Shown here: positions 1 through 7,340 of the stretch, in pieces
Position numbering within the stretch: the first letter of the stretch is position 1
Layout of the letters: every line of letters starts with the position of its first letter
Assembly (NCBI GenBank): GCA_017412445.1
Contig: JAFPYA010000265.1
Span: forward strand, 1 to 14,759
Direction: 5' to 3'
Origin: Clostridia bacterium
GTDB taxonomy: Bacteria > Bacillota > Clostridia > Christensenellales > Aristaeellaceae
Length of the DNA stretch: 14,759 nt
Notes under the pieces: model-generated
What the model was told of the DNA's origin: nothing
The model's database searches: none
Seen by the model: the letters and a program-made list of their open reading frames with translations, nothing else
Translations under genes and position numbers: made by a program

Positions 1-505
1 CCACTTCAGGTTTAACCTGCTCTATCCTGTCCTCTATGATGGTGAGGTCCGTTTCGCTGAGCACCCAAAAGCCGCTCGCGGACGCGCCCAGACGGTTAGC
101 TCTGAGCTTTATCTGCCTCGCCGATTCTTCGCCGCTTATATAGAGCACCCTGTGCCCGTCGCGCGAAAGGTTAGCGCTGAGCTGGGTCAGAAGGGTACTT
201 TTTCCTATGCCGGGGTCGCCGCCCACGAGCACCATGCTGCCCTCGACTATGCCGCCGCCAAGCACGCGGTTGAGCTCGCCTATGCCCGCATCGAGGCGCG
301 TTGCCGCCTCGTCCGGCACCTGATTTATGGGCATCGCCTTTGCGCCCGCGCCGGGCGCGCGCTTGAGCTTGGCCGCCTCGGGTTCGGGCGCGACCGTCTC
401 CTCAATAAGCGTGTTCCATTTGCCGCAATCAGGGCATTTGCCCAGCCACTTGGCGGTGGAATAGCCGCACTCGGAGCAGACAAACACGGTTTTCGATTTA
501 GCCAT
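1..505 (-). CDS. radA: DNA repair protein RadA/Sms, N-terminal 168 residues (runs off left edge)
   Basis: RadA is a RecA-like ATPase that helps process branched recombination intermediates during DNA repair in the cytoplasm. Reading the minus strand from the ATG at 505 gives an N-terminal four-cysteine zinc finger (C10-x2-C13 ... C24-x2-C27, within CSECGY and CPDCG). A short linker follows, then the ATPase core with the Walker A motif GDPGIGKST at about residues 96-104 and the family-typical LYISGEES near 142-149. The start is supported by a TAAGGA ribosome binding site just upstream. The frame is open to base 1, so the rest of the ATPase and the C-terminal Lon-protease-like domain lie outside the window. 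It is the last visible gene of the minus-strand division/envelope operon, 24 bp after rluD. The identification is firm. Confidence 0.96.
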   Translation of the reverse strand, partial: MAKSKTVFVCSECGYSTAKWLGKCPDCGKWNTLIEETVAPEPEAAKLKRAPGAGAKAMPINQVPDEAATRLDAGIGELNRVLGGGIVEGSMVLVGGDPGIGKSTLLTQLSANLSRDGHRVLYISGEESARQIKLRANRLGASASGFWVLSETDLTIIEDRIEQVKPEV

Positions 506-529
506 AACCGATAATTCCTTACAAGAAAA

Positions 530-1423
530 TCAAAGTTTCAGCTTGTTGTACCACATTGTGAAGCGCGCCTCGGGCTTCGCCTCAAAGGTCATGCGCTCGC
601 CGGTTTCAGGATGGGTGAAGCCTATCCTGCCCGCGTGCAGCAATTGGCCGCCCTCGACGGGGTACGGGCTCTTCTTCGGCCCGTACACGGGGTCGCCCAG
701 CACCGGATGCCCCAGCGACGCCATGTGCACCCTGATCTGGTGGGTACGGCCTGTCGACAGCACGCATTCCACGAGCGATGCGCCCTTCAGCTCCTCAAGC
801 ACGCGCCACGCGGTCAGGGCGCGCTTGCCGCTTGGCACTATCGCCATTTTCTTCCTGTCTGTGGGATGGCGGCCTATGGGCGCATCCACTGTGCCCTCGC
901 TCTGCTTAAAATGGCCAATTACTATCGCCTTGTAGGCTCTGTCCACACTGTGCTCGGCGATCTGGGTCGACAGGGACAGGTGCGCCTTGTCGGTCTTGGC
1001 CACGAGCAGAAGGCCGCTTGTATCCTTGTCTATCCTGTGCACCACGCCCGGACGTTCCACGCCCCCTATGCCGCTTAAGTCGTCCAGCCGGTACAAAAGC
1101 GCATTCACCATCGTGCCGTCGCGGTTGCCCGCCGCGGGATGCACCACCATGCCGGAGGGCTTGTACACAACGGACATGCAGGCGTCCTCGTATACGATTT
1201 TAAGCGGTATGTCCAGAGGCAGTATTTCGCTGTGCGCGACTTCGGGCAGCGTTACGTCCACGTAGTCGCCGCCTTTGAGAGCAAAGCCCGCCTTCGTCTG
1301 AGCGGTGCCGTTTACGCACACGCAGCCGTCCTTTATTATGCTTGCGGCTCTCGAACGTGTGATGAGGCATTGCTCACTCACAAACACGTCCAGACGCAGC
1401 GCGCCCGGCGATGTAAATGTCAT
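530..1423 (-). CDS. rluD: RluA/RluD-family 23S rRNA pseudouridine synthase
   Basis: This enzyme converts uridines to pseudouridine in ribosomal RNA. The 297-aa product has an N-terminal S4-type RNA-binding domain (about residues 1-60, with VFVSEQCLITRSRAASII and VCVNG). The catalytic domain carries the RluA signature HRIDKDTSG at 129-137, in which D132 would be the catalytic aspartate. Later family motifs, such as TGRTHQIRVHMASLGHPVLG, are also present. The length is normal for the family. The ATG at 1423 follows a GGAGAAGGA ribosome binding site. It lies between lspA (27 bp gap) and radA, the same lspA-to-pseudouridine-synthase order as Bacillus lspA-ylyB. The exact rRNA target cannot be read from the sequence, so the symbol rluD is by family. 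Confidence 0.93.
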   Translation of the reverse strand: MTFTSPGALRLDVFVSEQCLITRSRAASIIKDGCVCVNGTAQTKAGFALKGGDYVDVTLPEVAHSEILPLDIPLKIVYEDACMSVVYKPSGMVVHPAAGNRDGTMVNALLYRLDDLSGIGGVERPGVVHRIDKDTSGLLLVAKTDKAHLSLSTQIAEHSVDRAYKAIVIGHFKQSEGTVDAPIGRHPTDRKKMAIVPSGKRALTAWRVLEELKGASLVECVLSTGRTHQIRVHMASLGHPVLGDPVYGPKKSPYPVEGGQLLHAGRIGFTHPETGERMTFEAKPEARFTMWYNKLKL

Positions 1424-1450
1424 AATTCCTTCTCCGAAAAAAGTCTTCGG

Positions 1451-1981
1451 CTATTCGCGCTGCCCGCGCCCTTCAAGGAGGTAGCATACGGCAAACAGCA
1501 TTAGACCCGCGCACACGCACACGTCCGCGCAGTTGAACAGCGGAAAACGCATGAATTCCAATTCAAAATAATCGGTGACGCCGCCCGCAGAAAACCGCTC
1601 CACAAGGTTGTACGCGCCGCCTGTAAGCGCCGCGGCAAGCCCCAGACGCGCAGGCAGGCTCATGCGGCCAAGCAGCATAAAAGCCAGCATCGCAGCGAGC
1701 GCCGCGCCGCTGACCAAGGCGGCAAGCCCCTTGTGTCCGCTAAATATGCCAAACGCCGCGCCCGTGTTTCGCGTCTGCTGAAGGCCGATCAAGCCTTTTA
1801 TAAGCGTGACCCTGCCCCCATCCGAGGCTCTGAGGCAGACCTCGTCCGCCACACCTATGGCAAAAACCAAAGCGGCGATCAGGCACAGGCAGGCGATGAA
1901 TTGTTTGCTTCTGAACATGATTTTACAATACTCAAAAACAGCCGTAGCGCCCTCGGGCTGCCCGGCTTGTTTTTGAGGCAT
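1451..1981 (-). CDS. lspA: Lipoprotein signal peptidase (signal peptidase II), divergent
   Basis: LspA is a membrane aspartyl protease that removes the signal peptide from prolipoproteins. The 176-aa product has four hydrophobic segments and the family landmarks: NTGAAF at 72-77, the two presumed catalytic aspartates in VTDYF (D137) and FNCAD (D153), and GGAYNLVER at 121-129. Two positions differ from the usual pattern. The NLIDR aspartate is Glu (NLVER), and the usual D-x3-K of the first helix reads DEVCLR. The start is uncertain. The ATG at 1981 lies 7 bp after the divIVA stop but has no clear ribosome binding site. An internal ATG at 1918 would give 155 aa starting right before the first membrane helix, which is closer to the usual length. 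The gene sits in the divIVA-lspA-rluD order typical of Gram-positive bacteria. Confidence 0.9.
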   Translation of the reverse strand: MPQKQAGQPEGATAVFEYCKIMFRSKQFIACLCLIAALVFAIGVADEVCLRASDGGRVTLIKGLIGLQQTRNTGAAFGIFSGHKGLAALVSGAALAAMLAFMLLGRMSLPARLGLAAALTGGAYNLVERFSAGGVTDYFELEFMRFPLFNCADVCVCAGLMLFAVCYLLEGRGQRE

Positions 1982-1988
1982 TTGAGCG

Positions 1989-2570
1989 TCAGTTGCCGCT
2001 GTTCAGGGCGCTGTCCTTGAGCAGCTGCAGCTGCTTTTCCACGAGGTCGCTGAAGGACTTGTGATACTCCTCGCCCGCGTTCCTTATCTGCTCGTAATCG
2101 CTTCTGGCCTGCTCCAGCTTGATCTGGCTCTGCTCCTCCTGACGGCGCGCCTGCTCCTCGGCCTCGCTGACTATGCGGGCGGCCTGCTTCTTGGCGTCGT
2201 CTATGGTTTCATCGGCGATGCGCTGAGCGGTGATGAGCGTCTCCCTGAGCGTGGTCTCCAGATTCTTGAAGTAGCTGGGCTCGTTGAAGGTGGGTCCCTT
2301 CTCCTCCCCCACTGCGGGCGCGTTCTGCGCGGCAAGGGCGGTCTCCTCGGCCTTGGCGGCGGCGTCCTTGGCTTCGCCGAGCTGCTTTTTGAGCTCCGCG
2401 ATCTGCTTGTTCAGATTTTCGATCTCGCTCTGCTGCTTCTCGTTTTCCTCGGCCAGCTCCTCGGTCTGATCAGCCAGCGCGTCCAGGAAATCGTCCACCT
2501 CGTCACGGCTGTAGCCGCGCATTTCCACTGCGAAATCCTTCTCGCGAATTTCCTTTACCGTTATAGCCAT
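1989..2570 (-). CDS. divIVA: DivIVA-domain cell division/polarity protein
   Basis: DivIVA proteins bind curved membrane at poles and septa and recruit division, cell-wall or chromosome-anchoring partners. The 193-aa product begins with the conserved lipid-binding DivIVA segment: EIREKDFAVEMRGYSRDEVDDFLD at about residues 7-30, quoted here as landmarks KDFAVEMRGY and DEVDDFLD. A Gln/Glu/Lys-rich coiled coil follows at about 33-75, then an Ala/Pro/Gly linker, then a second long coiled coil from about 125 to 185. No membrane helix is present. The ATG at 2570 has a strong AAAGGAAGG site. It follows the yggT-like gene with a 44 bp gap and is nearly contiguous with lspA. Its position in a sepF-ylmG-divIVA cluster supports a division role. 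Confidence 0.95.
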   Translation of the reverse strand: MAITVKEIREKDFAVEMRGYSRDEVDDFLDALADQTEELAEENEKQQSEIENLNKQIAELKKQLGEAKDAAAKAEETALAAQNAPAVGEEKGPTFNEPSYFKNLETTLRETLITAQRIADETIDDAKKQAARIVSEAEEQARRQEEQSQIKLEQARSDYEQIRNAGEEYHKSFSDLVEKQLQLLKDSALNSGN

Positions 2571-2614
2571 ACTTTCCTTCCTTTCGCGGCTTTACCGCAG
2601 ACTTGATTTATTTT

Positions 2615-2914
2615 TCAGAATATGATGTTTATAAGCCACTGCAGCAGTTCGCCTATGATAATGGCGACGGCGGGCGACAGATCTATGCTCGAAAAGCCCG
2701 TAAGCCTCATAATCGTCTGACGGATTGGGCGCAGCACAGGTTCCGTGACGACGTGAAGAAACTCCGTAAAGCCGTTACGCTGCACTATTATGCCCGCCCT
2801 GTACAGCAGGTTCATTATCACCCTGAGCACGATAACCAATTCATAAAGCGAGATAATCAGCATCAAAATACGCGGTATGGTGCTTAAGCCAAACCTGAGT
2901 CCCATGTATATCAT
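2615..2914 (-). CDS. ylmG: YggT/YlmG family membrane protein
   Basis: This is a small membrane protein of the YggT (YlmG) family, which sits next to sepF and divIVA in many Gram-positive bacteria and has a poorly defined role in division or membrane organisation. The product, about 99 aa, has two hydrophobic segments (roughly residues 10-35 and 73-97). Between them is the family-typical stretch TEPVLRPIRQTIMR, matching the usual TEPxLxPIRR pattern. I chose the ATG at 2914 because the AAAGGAG site lies about 9 bases upstream. A TTG at 2920 overlaps the sepF stop (TTGA) but is only about 3 bases from that site. The gene is translationally coupled or nearly so to sepF. Confidence 0.9.
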   Translation of the reverse strand: MIYMGLRFGLSTIPRILMLIISLYELVIVLRVIMNLLYRAGIIVQRNGFTEFLHVVTEPVLRPIRQTIMRLTGFSSIDLSPAVAIIIGELLQWLINIIF

Positions 2915-2916
2915 GA

Positions 2917-3435
2917 TCAATATCTCCTTTCTATGTGCCTTGACATATTCACATTGACGTTTTTGGGCGCAATAAGATAGGTATTCTCGGTTATTTTGCG
3001 CACCTTTGCGTTGAGAGCGAACGCCGCGCCCGCCAGCGTGTCAATTATGCGCTGGCTCGTGCGGTCGTCGGTGCCGTCAAAGTTTATGACCGCCGACACG
3101 CCCGCGATTATGTCCTTTATCACCACGGAGCATTCGCTCAGCGACGAGATATAGTACACCACAGTGTCGGGGCGGGCTACGGGCGCGTTTGCGCTGTGTT
3201 CACTCTTAGCGCTCCTTTGGCCCTGAGGCCTTGAGCGGTTGGGGCGCACGCCGCCGTTTCTTGCGCCGGCCGTTTCGCCCCGCGAGCGGGCGTATGTGCT
3301 TTCGTAGACGCTTGGCACATTGCTCACCTGAGTTCTGCGCGGCGCGGACTGAGCCTGCTCAACTTCGTCGTCTTGTTCTATGCGAATGAATTTCAGCTTT
3401 TGCAGAAGATCTGTAAAGCCGTTCCACTTTGCCAT
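2917..3435 (-). CDS. sepF: Cell division protein SepF
   Basis: SepF is a cytoplasmic FtsZ-binding protein that tethers and bundles FtsZ at the membrane. The product is about 172 aa. Its N-terminus (MAKWNGFTDLLQKLKFI) can form an amphipathic, membrane-binding helix. A long Ser/Arg/Ala-rich disordered linker follows. The conserved C-terminal SepF domain covers about residues 89-165, with AVINFDGTDDRTSQRIIDTLAGAAF as landmark (read AVINFDG, QRIIDTLAG) and the closing TYLIAPKNV. The usual ALDG turn reads ALNA here. The ATG at 3435 is preferred because it starts at the helix and has a GGGGGAA stretch upstream. An in-frame ATG at 3453, 3 bp after the preceding stop, would add six residues. Its genes upstream and downstream fit a division operon. 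Confidence 0.93.
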   Translation of the reverse strand: MAKWNGFTDLLQKLKFIRIEQDDEVEQAQSAPRRTQVSNVPSVYESTYARSRGETAGARNGGVRPNRSRPQGQRSAKSEHSANAPVARPDTVVYYISSLSECSVVIKDIIAGVSAVINFDGTDDRTSQRIIDTLAGAAFALNAKVRKITENTYLIAPKNVNVNMSRHIERRY

Positions 3436-3456
3436 CGGTACAGTTTCCCCCATGTG

Positions 3457-4641
3457 CTATTTGATGAGTATCTGGTCGCCGGATGAGAGCACGCCGTCGG
3501 TGAGAGGCATTATGAGCACGTAGCCGTCGCCTCTGTCCATGAGCACATCTACGGCTATGAACGTGCCGCCCGGGACGTCGTATTTCCACACGCCCTTTTG
3601 GCCGCTCTGCGTGTCCACAGCCTTTTTACTCACTATGAGGCCCGACATATCCGCGCCTATCGACACGCTGCCCGTGCGGGCGTAGAGGAGCGAGCCAATA
3701 GGCTGATTTACCTCCAGCACCGCCATTACCGTCGAGCCCTCCTTGGGCACCCTTATGACCGTGCCCTCGTAGCTCAGCTCATCGTAGCCGTCCACTATGA
3801 AGGAGTACTTTGTATCCAGTGTGGGGTTCCAGTCTGAATCCCGGCTGATAAGCACTATGTACCAGTGGTTCTGGTCGATTACTCTGAAAATGCTCCCGTC
3901 CTTTATGGTTTTTGCCGCCTCACCGAGAGACTCGCCCGCGAGCACCCTTCGCATGTCGTCTATGGTCAGGTCGTTCACCGTGCCGGCGTTGAGCGCCTGC
4001 TCGTAGCCGTCCAGGTAGAAGCTGAGCAGCCCGTCCTTCGGCGCGAGCTTGGGCGTCTGCCAGGATGAAATGGCGTTTTGGTTCTGGGTTTCGTCGTCGT
4101 AGAATTTTACCAGGCGGGCGTCAGACATCTGGCTTGAGCGCATGTACGTGCGCCTGTCCTCCATGGCGGTTTCAAGGTTGTTCACGGCTGATAGCAAATT
4201 GCCGCGCACGTCGCCGCGTATTTGCGCCTTGAGTTCCAGCGCCCTCTGACCAACTGTAAGGTTCAGTTCGTTCAGCGTGGAATCCAGCTCGTTGCCCAGT
4301 ACGATTTTGTGATAGCTCTGTATGTTTTTTCTGGTCGTGTTCAAGCTGTTTATAAGCTTTTCGGCGTAGGCCGAGGTGTACACGTAGGCCACCACGTCGC
4401 CCTCTTTTACAGTGGAGCATTCCTCCGCCGCGTACTCAATCAGATCCACCTGCGTGCCGCGCGTGACCGCCGTTTCGTCGCGCACTATCACGCACTGCAC
4501 TTTTCTTACGTCCGAAGCGCTGCCATCGTAAACCGTGGTCACTTCGCTCGTGGCAAACAGCGAGTCTCTGAACAAAAACACGAACAGGAGAATTATCAGC
4601 ACCAGCACCAGATAAAAGCGCCCTGTGACGCGAATTCTCAT
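3457..4641 (-). CDS. Membrane-anchored HlyD-like (membrane fusion protein-like) protein
   Basis: The 394-aa product has one N-terminal membrane anchor (about residues 9-24, YLVLVLIILLFVFLF) with the rest predicted outside the cell. The exported part has two beta-rich blocks flanking a helical hairpin (about 85-165). The first block contains VKEGDVVAYVYTS, typical of the half-lipoyl motif of HlyD/membrane-fusion proteins, and the distal block contains GSTVMAVLEV and GADMSGLIVSKKAV. No ABC transporter gene is adjacent, so a classic efflux adaptor role is not shown. As first gene of the sepF-divIVA operon, it more likely works at the division site or envelope; this is inference from context. The start at 4641 has a GGGAGG site 7 bases upstream, and a good promoter lies at 4687-4715. 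Confidence 0.75.
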   Translation of the reverse strand: MRIRVTGRFYLVLVLIILLFVFLFRDSLFATSEVTTVYDGSASDVRKVQCVIVRDETAVTRGTQVDLIEYAAEECSTVKEGDVVAYVYTSAYAEKLINSLNTTRKNIQSYHKIVLGNELDSTLNELNLTVGQRALELKAQIRGDVRGNLLSAVNNLETAMEDRRTYMRSSQMSDARLVKFYDDETQNQNAISSWQTPKLAPKDGLLSFYLDGYEQALNAGTVNDLTIDDMRRVLAGESLGEAAKTIKDGSIFRVIDQNHWYIVLISRDSDWNPTLDTKYSFIVDGYDELSYEGTVIRVPKEGSTVMAVLEVNQPIGSLLYARTGSVSIGADMSGLIVSKKAVDTQSGQKGVWKYDVPGGTFIAVDVLMDRGDGYVLIMPLTDGVLSSGDQILIK

Positions 4642-4686
4642 GGTCTGCCTCCCTTTCAGAGTTCATGTCTATAGCTATTCGTATAA

Positions 4687-4715
4687 ATTATATATCAAAA
4701 CGAGTAATTTTTCAA
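4687..4715 (-). promoter_or_regulatory. Sigma-A promoter of the HlyD-like/sepF/divIVA operon
   Basis: On the minus strand, TTGAAA (4715-4710) and TATAAT (4692-4687) are separated by exactly 17 bases. Transcription would start near 4680, giving a leader of about 40 nt before the ATG at 4641. It is the only promoter-like sequence of this quality found upstream of the seven-gene minus-strand run. Confidence 0.8.
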
Positions 4716-4805
4716 TAATATTTTTGTAATAATTCATAACAATATATTGGCTGAGCATAATTTAACATCCCGCGCGCCGACGGCGTAAAATTTGCCTTAT
4801 ACGCC

Positions 4806-4834
4806 TTGTAAGAAGCGGCGCGCGGGAGTATAAT
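4806..4834 (+). promoter_or_regulatory. Sigma-A promoter of the polysaccharide deacetylase-like gene
   Basis: TTGTAA (4806-4811) and TATAAT (4829-4834) are 17 bases apart, with a start expected near 4841. The ribosome binding site TAAGGAGGA (4859-4867) and the ATG at 4872 follow directly. About 90 bp separate it from the divergent minus-strand promoter. Confidence 0.8.
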
Positions 4835-4871
4835 CTGTACATCAGTATAAACATGTCTTAAGGAGGAACGC

Positions 4872-5672
4872 ATGAACACCATTTACCATTGCTTTCCGGG
4901 CGGAAAATTCAAGGCTCTCACGTTCAGCTACGATGACGGCAAGATATACGACAGGCAGCTTGTCGACATATTCAACCGCAACGGCATGAAGGGCACGTTT
5001 AACTTAAACAGCGGCATAATGCCCACCGACGAAAACCGCATACAGCCCGACGAGGTAAGAACCCTCTACAAGGGGCACGAGGTCGCCGGTCACACCTACA
5101 CCCATCCCACCATAGCGCGCTGCCCTGCTCCGGGCGTGGTTCAGCAGGTGATGGAGGATAGGCGGCTGCTCGAGGAGATGGTGGGCTATCCCGTGCGTGG
5201 ACTCGCCTACCCCAACGGCTCGTTCTCGCCCGAAATCATGGCGCTTCTGCCCTACGCCGGCATAAGGTACGCCCGCACGGTCACCTCCACTATGGGCTTT
5301 GCGATGCCCACCGACTACATGGCGTGGAACCCCACCTGCCATCACAAGCGCGACCTTCTGAATCTGGGCGACCAGTTCAATGCCCTTTTCAAAAAGCAGT
5401 ACCTCTACCTCATGTACGTCTGGGGCCACTCCTACGAATTCAACGACGACGGCAACTGGCAACTGATGGAGGACTTCTGCAAAAAGATGGCATTCAAAGA
5501 CGACATCTGGTACGCCACCAACATAGAAATAGCCGAGGACGAGGACGCCTTCAGACGCCTGATATTCACCTCGGACTTAAAGCATGTGCATAACCCCAAT
5601 TACAGGAGCGTGTGGCTGAGCGTTAACAACGAAATCGTGGAGGTCAAGGGCGGCGCATATATGACGTTTTAA
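4872..5672 (+). CDS. Polysaccharide deacetylase (NodB-homology) family protein, cytoplasmic
   Basis: NodB-fold (CE4) enzymes remove N- or O-acetyl groups from amino sugars or sugar polymers using a metal ion. The 266-aa product shows the family motifs in order: motif 1 as TFSYDDG at 17-23 (usual TFDDG, base and metal Asp), motif 2 as GHTYTH at 73-78 (two metal-binding His), motif 3 as AYPNGSF at 112-118, and a late WGHSYEF at 184-190 with the candidate catalytic His. There is no signal peptide or anchor, unlike peptidoglycan deacetylases, so an intracellular sugar or other small substrate is likely. The start has a perfect AAGGAGG site and its own promoter. It is a single-domain protein, and the substrate cannot be assigned. 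Confidence 0.87.
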   Translation: MNTIYHCFPGGKFKALTFSYDDGKIYDRQLVDIFNRNGMKGTFNLNSGIMPTDENRIQPDEVRTLYKGHEVAGHTYTHPTIARCPAPGVVQQVMEDRRLLEEMVGYPVRGLAYPNGSFSPEIMALLPYAGIRYARTVTSTMGFAMPTDYMAWNPTCHHKRDLLNLGDQFNALFKKQYLYLMYVWGHSYEFNDDGNWQLMEDFCKKMAFKDDIWYATNIEIAEDEDAFRRLIFTSDLKHVHNPNYRSVWLSVNNEIVEVKGGAYMTF

Positions 5673-5873
5673 GCTCTCAAAACGCTAAAAACGCGTAAAA
5701 TGTGTTCAAAAAACGGTCTTGAAAGCTCAAGTTTGCAAATAATCAACACAATACCACCCGAATATTCATATAGCAATGCTAAAATTTCAGCGTTCCAAAG
5801 GGAACAAAAGAATTTGGCTCCGGCGCGCCGGACATGGCCGGTTAAGCCGACACAGGAAAGGACAAGACACTAT

Positions 5874-6101
5874 ATGAAAAAGATTATTTGCAAGGTTGAA
5901 TACGATACCGAGGCCTCAAAGCTCATTATGAAGAAGACCTCAGGCGAGTTTGGCGATCCCGCCGGCTACGAAGAGGATCTGTACGAGACCAAGGACGGCA
6001 AGCTCTTCCTCTACGGCAAGGGCGGCGAAAACAGCATCTACCCCACCGAGACCATCAAGCGCATGAGCGCGGCCAAGGCCGAGGAGTGGAAGAACGCTTA
6101 A
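5874..6101 (+). CDS. Small conserved-type hypothetical protein (75 aa)
   Basis: This is a 75-aa soluble protein, charged and without membrane segments: it begins MKKIICKVEYDTEAS, has a central GEFGDPAGYEEDLYET, and ends with KAEEWKNA. The regular alternation suggests a small beta-sheet domain with a C-terminal helix (residues about 58-75). I do not recognise a function. The ATG at 5874 is chosen because an AGGAAAGGA site lies about 11 bases upstream and base usage turns typical of coding DNA only there. The frame is open further upstream to 5700, but that stretch is AT-rich and non-coding in character. It may be expressed from its own promoter, since a structured leader precedes it and a hairpin follows it. 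Confidence 0.8.
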   Translation: MKKIICKVEYDTEASKLIMKKTSGEFGDPAGYEEDLYETKDGKLFLYGKGGENSIYPTETIKRMSAAKAEEWKNA

Positions 6102-6114
6102 TTCTAAACCGTTA

Positions 6115-6144
6115 TAAGGCAGCCGGCATAGGCCGACTGCCTTA
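6115..6144 (+). terminator. Probable terminator hairpin after the 75-aa gene
   Basis: TAAGGCAG (6115-6122) pairs perfectly with CTGCCTTA (6137-6144). Within it, CGGC pairs with GCCG around an ATAG loop, with one C-A mismatch between the two stems. The following bases, AATGTATTC, make a poor U-tract, so termination may be partial and let transcription continue into the metallophosphoesterase gene. Confidence 0.55.
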
Positions 6145-6177
6145 AATGTATTCACGCTTTGCTTTAGGGAGGATTAA

Positions 6178-7320
6178 ATGAATCTCTGGTCGCTTTTGTT
6201 TGTAGTGATGGGCGTTTTATCCGCGCTCGGGCTTCTGTATTTGTTTTTCCGATTCAGGCGCTTCAGGTTTGTGTACCGGCTCAGCCTGAAACACAGGGCG
6301 CTTGGAACAGTCATTCCGTTTTTGTGCGTGCTCGCCGTCGCGGGAATTATACTTTTAGTGCTCAGGGACGTGTCCTTCCTGCCGTTCAACGCGGCGATAA
6401 TGCTCATCCACCTGATCCTCTCCTGGCTTATCTGCGACCTTATCGGGCGCATAATCCACGGCAGGTTCGTGCGCGGCAAACGCGTATACTGGCAGGGCGC
6501 GCTCGCGCTGGCGCTGACCGCCTTATACCTCGGCTACGGCTGGTATTCGGCGCATCACGTGGTGAGAACCGATTACGCGCTTGAAACAGACAAGCAGCTG
6601 GGCGCGGGACATATCCGCATAGCGCAGATAAGCGATTCCCACGTGGGCGCTACGTTCCACGGCGCGGAATTTGCAGACTACATGCGCGAGATAAACGAGA
6701 CAAATCCCGACATAGTGGTAATCACCGGCGACTACGTGGACGACGAGACCACGCTTGAGGACATGCTGCTGTGCGGCGAGGCGCTTGAGATATTCGACGC
6801 ACCGGTCTACTGGATTTTCGGCAACCACGACCGCGGCTACTACAACTACCGCGAATACAGCGAAAGGGAGCTCATAGCGAACCTCGAAGGCCACGGCGTG
6901 ACGATACTGAGGGACGAAAGCGTGTACATCGAGGAGCTTAACCTGACTGTAGTGGGCAGGGAGGACAGGTCCGCCGCCATGTTCGGCGCGGGCAGAAAGA
7001 GCGCCGCCGACCTGATAAAGGACGCGAGGCCTGACAGCTACATACTCGTGCTCGACCACGAGCCCAACGACTACGACGCCGAGGCCGCGGCTGGCGCCGA
7101 CCTCGTGCTGTGCGGCCACACCCACGGCGGCCAGCTCTTCCCTCTGGGCTACATCGGCCTGCTCATGGGCTCAAACGACGAGTTTTACGGCCTGAGTCAA
7201 AGGCAGAATACGCTCTTTATAGTCAACAGCGGCATAAGCAACTGGTCCATCCCGTTTAAGACGGGTTGCATCGCGGAGTACACGATAATCGATATTAGCA
7301 CTGCGGCAGTCGCCGAATGA
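6178..7320 (+). CDS. Membrane-anchored metallophosphoesterase (YkuE/YaeI-like)
   Basis: This 380-aa protein is a calcineurin-like phosphoesterase with a two-metal active site. About four N-terminal membrane helices (roughly residues 3-24, 42-62, 68-90 and 105-122) precede a catalytic domain starting near 146. The metal motifs are complete: ISDSH (151-155), TGDY (183-186), GNHD (215-218), LDHEP (292-296) and GHTHGGQ (313-319). The GHTHGGQLFP form is typical of YkuE/YaeI-like enzymes, several of which act on lipid-linked or membrane phosphoesters. The particular substrate here is not known. The ATG at 6178 has an AGGGAGG site. It follows the 75-aa gene by 76 bp, across a hairpin with a weak U-tract, so it could be read from the same transcript. 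Confidence 0.92.
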   Translation: MNLWSLLFVVMGVLSALGLLYLFFRFRRFRFVYRLSLKHRALGTVIPFLCVLAVAGIILLVLRDVSFLPFNAAIMLIHLILSWLICDLIGRIIHGRFVRGKRVYWQGALALALTALYLGYGWYSAHHVVRTDYALETDKQLGAGHIRIAQISDSHVGATFHGAEFADYMREINETNPDIVVITGDYVDDETTLEDMLLCGEALEIFDAPVYWIFGNHDRGYYNYREYSERELIANLEGHGVTILRDESVYIEELNLTVVGREDRSAAMFGAGRKSAADLIKDARPDSYILVLDHEPNDYDAEAAAGADLVLCGHTHGGQLFPLGYIGLLMGSNDEFYGLSQRQNTLFIVNSGISNWSIPFKTGCIAEYTIIDISTAAVAE

Positions 7321-7340
7321 CTCGGCTCTGAAAAACGCAC

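Noticed and set aside
2061..2606. Plus-strand Leu-rich open frame opposite divIVA
   Set aside because: The Leu/Gly runs are the antisense reading of the Gln/Glu/Lys-rich coiled coil of DivIVA; no ribosome binding site.
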